NCBI GenBank assembly: GCA_000708835.1
Contig: DF237664.1
Coordinates: 5,097-41,479 of the forward strand
Reading direction: 5' to 3'
DNA: 36,383 nt
Origin: Klebsormidium nitens
Taxonomy: Eukaryota; Streptophyta; Klebsormidiophyceae; Klebsormidiales; Klebsormidiaceae
Part shown: positions 35,672 through 36,383 of the stretch, one piece after another
Numbering within the stretch: the first letter of the stretch is position 1
How the letters are laid out: each line of letters begins with the position of its first letter
Notes under the pieces: model-generated
Told to the model about the DNA's origin: nothing
Databases searched by the model: none
What the model saw: only the letters and a program-made list of their open reading frames with translations
Made by a program: the position numbers and the translations under genes

Positions 35672-36383
35672 GCCTGCTCAGCTGTGTTCCTGATTCAAGA
35701 TCTGGCCCAAAACGAAGGGGACGCTCCTGATCAATCAGCTAAATATACCGGGCTCGTGTGTGTGTGAGGGGCTAAATTCTAGCTCTCCTCCTTTACTCAG
35801 CCAGGTCAAAGGATCTCATGATCATCCTGTGTGCCATGTGGAATTTTGAACACCTTGCCGCTATCAGCTGCATTTCAGCAGTCCCCATGTTGGCGCGAGC
35901 TCCATCATGCACTGTGTAAATGCGCACTTTCAGAATGTATCCAGGGATCGGCGCACCTGGGTCCTGCGTGCCCTGGCTTCAAAATCAAGCGGCGAAATTC
36001 ATGAGGGTTGATTTATAACCACTGTTTTAGCGACTGTGAAAGTGATAACCGGGGCATCTGGTCGCCGTGTATTGAGTAACATGTGCGACGTCCCACGACA
36101 TAACCAGCAAAATCTGTGCACGTTGAACCCACGACGTCCCACGTCCTTTGATCAGCAGGTTTGACCTGGAAGTCGCTGCCAAGTCAGAGCACGTGCGAAC
36201 CACGGCGACGGAAAAAGCGGAGTTCCTTGGTCACTGGTCGCCAATTGCGGCCCGCTGATGTCCGTACTTGGCTCTTGCACGTTGATTGCCCTTAGGGTTT
36301 TACAGGGTTTACTCTAGGTACCCAGGATTAGGGTTTGGAAAGCTGCAAAAAGGATGAACAATCTGAGGACACCACGCTCATCA
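35672..36383. promoter_or_regulatory. Upstream region of the FNDC3-like gene
   Basis: These 712 bp lie 5' of the FNDC3-like start (minus strand) and run to the window edge. They should contain its promoter and 5' UTR; start ATG 35671 has a G at +4. A telomere-like motif cluster is at the far end (separate entry). No coding frame here looks real. Confidence 0.45.
36290..36338. repeat. Telomere-like (telo-box) motif cluster
   Basis: The sequence contains cttagggttt, cagggtttac and gattagggtttgg within 49 bp, three near-matches to the TTTAGGG unit. In plants the AAACCCTAA telo-box occurs in promoters of translation- and growth-related genes. Here it lies about 620 bp upstream of the FNDC3-like start codon, so a regulatory role is only a possibility. 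Confidence 0.6.

Overview
The window is nuclear DNA from a eukaryote, most likely a green-lineage alga. The genes are rich in GT-AG introns, several introns carry plant-type telomere-like CCCTAAA stretches, and the TM9SF protein closely resembles the plant TMN1 type. A streptophyte alga such as Klebsormidium is my best guess, but the taxon is an inference. No prokaryotic operon, CRISPR array, rRNA or tRNA was seen. Gene models were assembled by hand from splice sites, reading-frame phase and family conservation. In the five complete models all exon phases join without a frame break.

Layout, left to right: (1) 95-767 (+), the last two exons of a taxilin-family coiled-coil protein. (2) 3296-2038 (-), a mitochondrial acyl carrier protein, two exons. 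(3) 4079-10626 (+), a ten-exon transmembrane 9 superfamily (EMP70/TMN) protein of 600 aa. (4) 16500-11540 (-), a twelve-exon histidinol-phosphate aminotransferase-like PLP enzyme of about 390 aa with bacterial-looking motifs. (5) 17048-22901 (+), an eleven-exon mitochondrial pyruvate dehydrogenase E1 beta subunit of 351 aa. (6) 35671-25094 (-), a thirteen-exon, about 1612 aa protein with a long low-complexity N-terminus, nine fibronectin type III domains and a C-terminal membrane anchor, the layout of animal FNDC3A/B. Two gene pairs are divergent with short shared upstream regions (ACP/TM9SF, 782 bp; aminotransferase/PDH-E1beta, 547 bp). The genes look like independent housekeeping loci rather than one pathway, although ACP (lipoate supply) and PDH both act in mitochondrial metabolism.

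The most unusual signal lies in the introns. At three places in two unrelated genes, an authentic exon is flanked by degenerate tandem copies of its own splice boundary plus the adjoining coding sequence, spaced about 130-230 bp apart: TM9SF exon 5 (three upstream copies), FNDC3-like exon 4 (one upstream copy), and FNDC3-like exon 9 (two upstream copies of its 5' half and two downstream copies of its 3' half). Some copies keep working-looking splice sites. One, 27747-27676 (-), is a 72-nt exon with matching phases that could be included without a frameshift. A 13-bp perfect-stem hairpin and interspersed telomere-like repeats add further non-coding structure.
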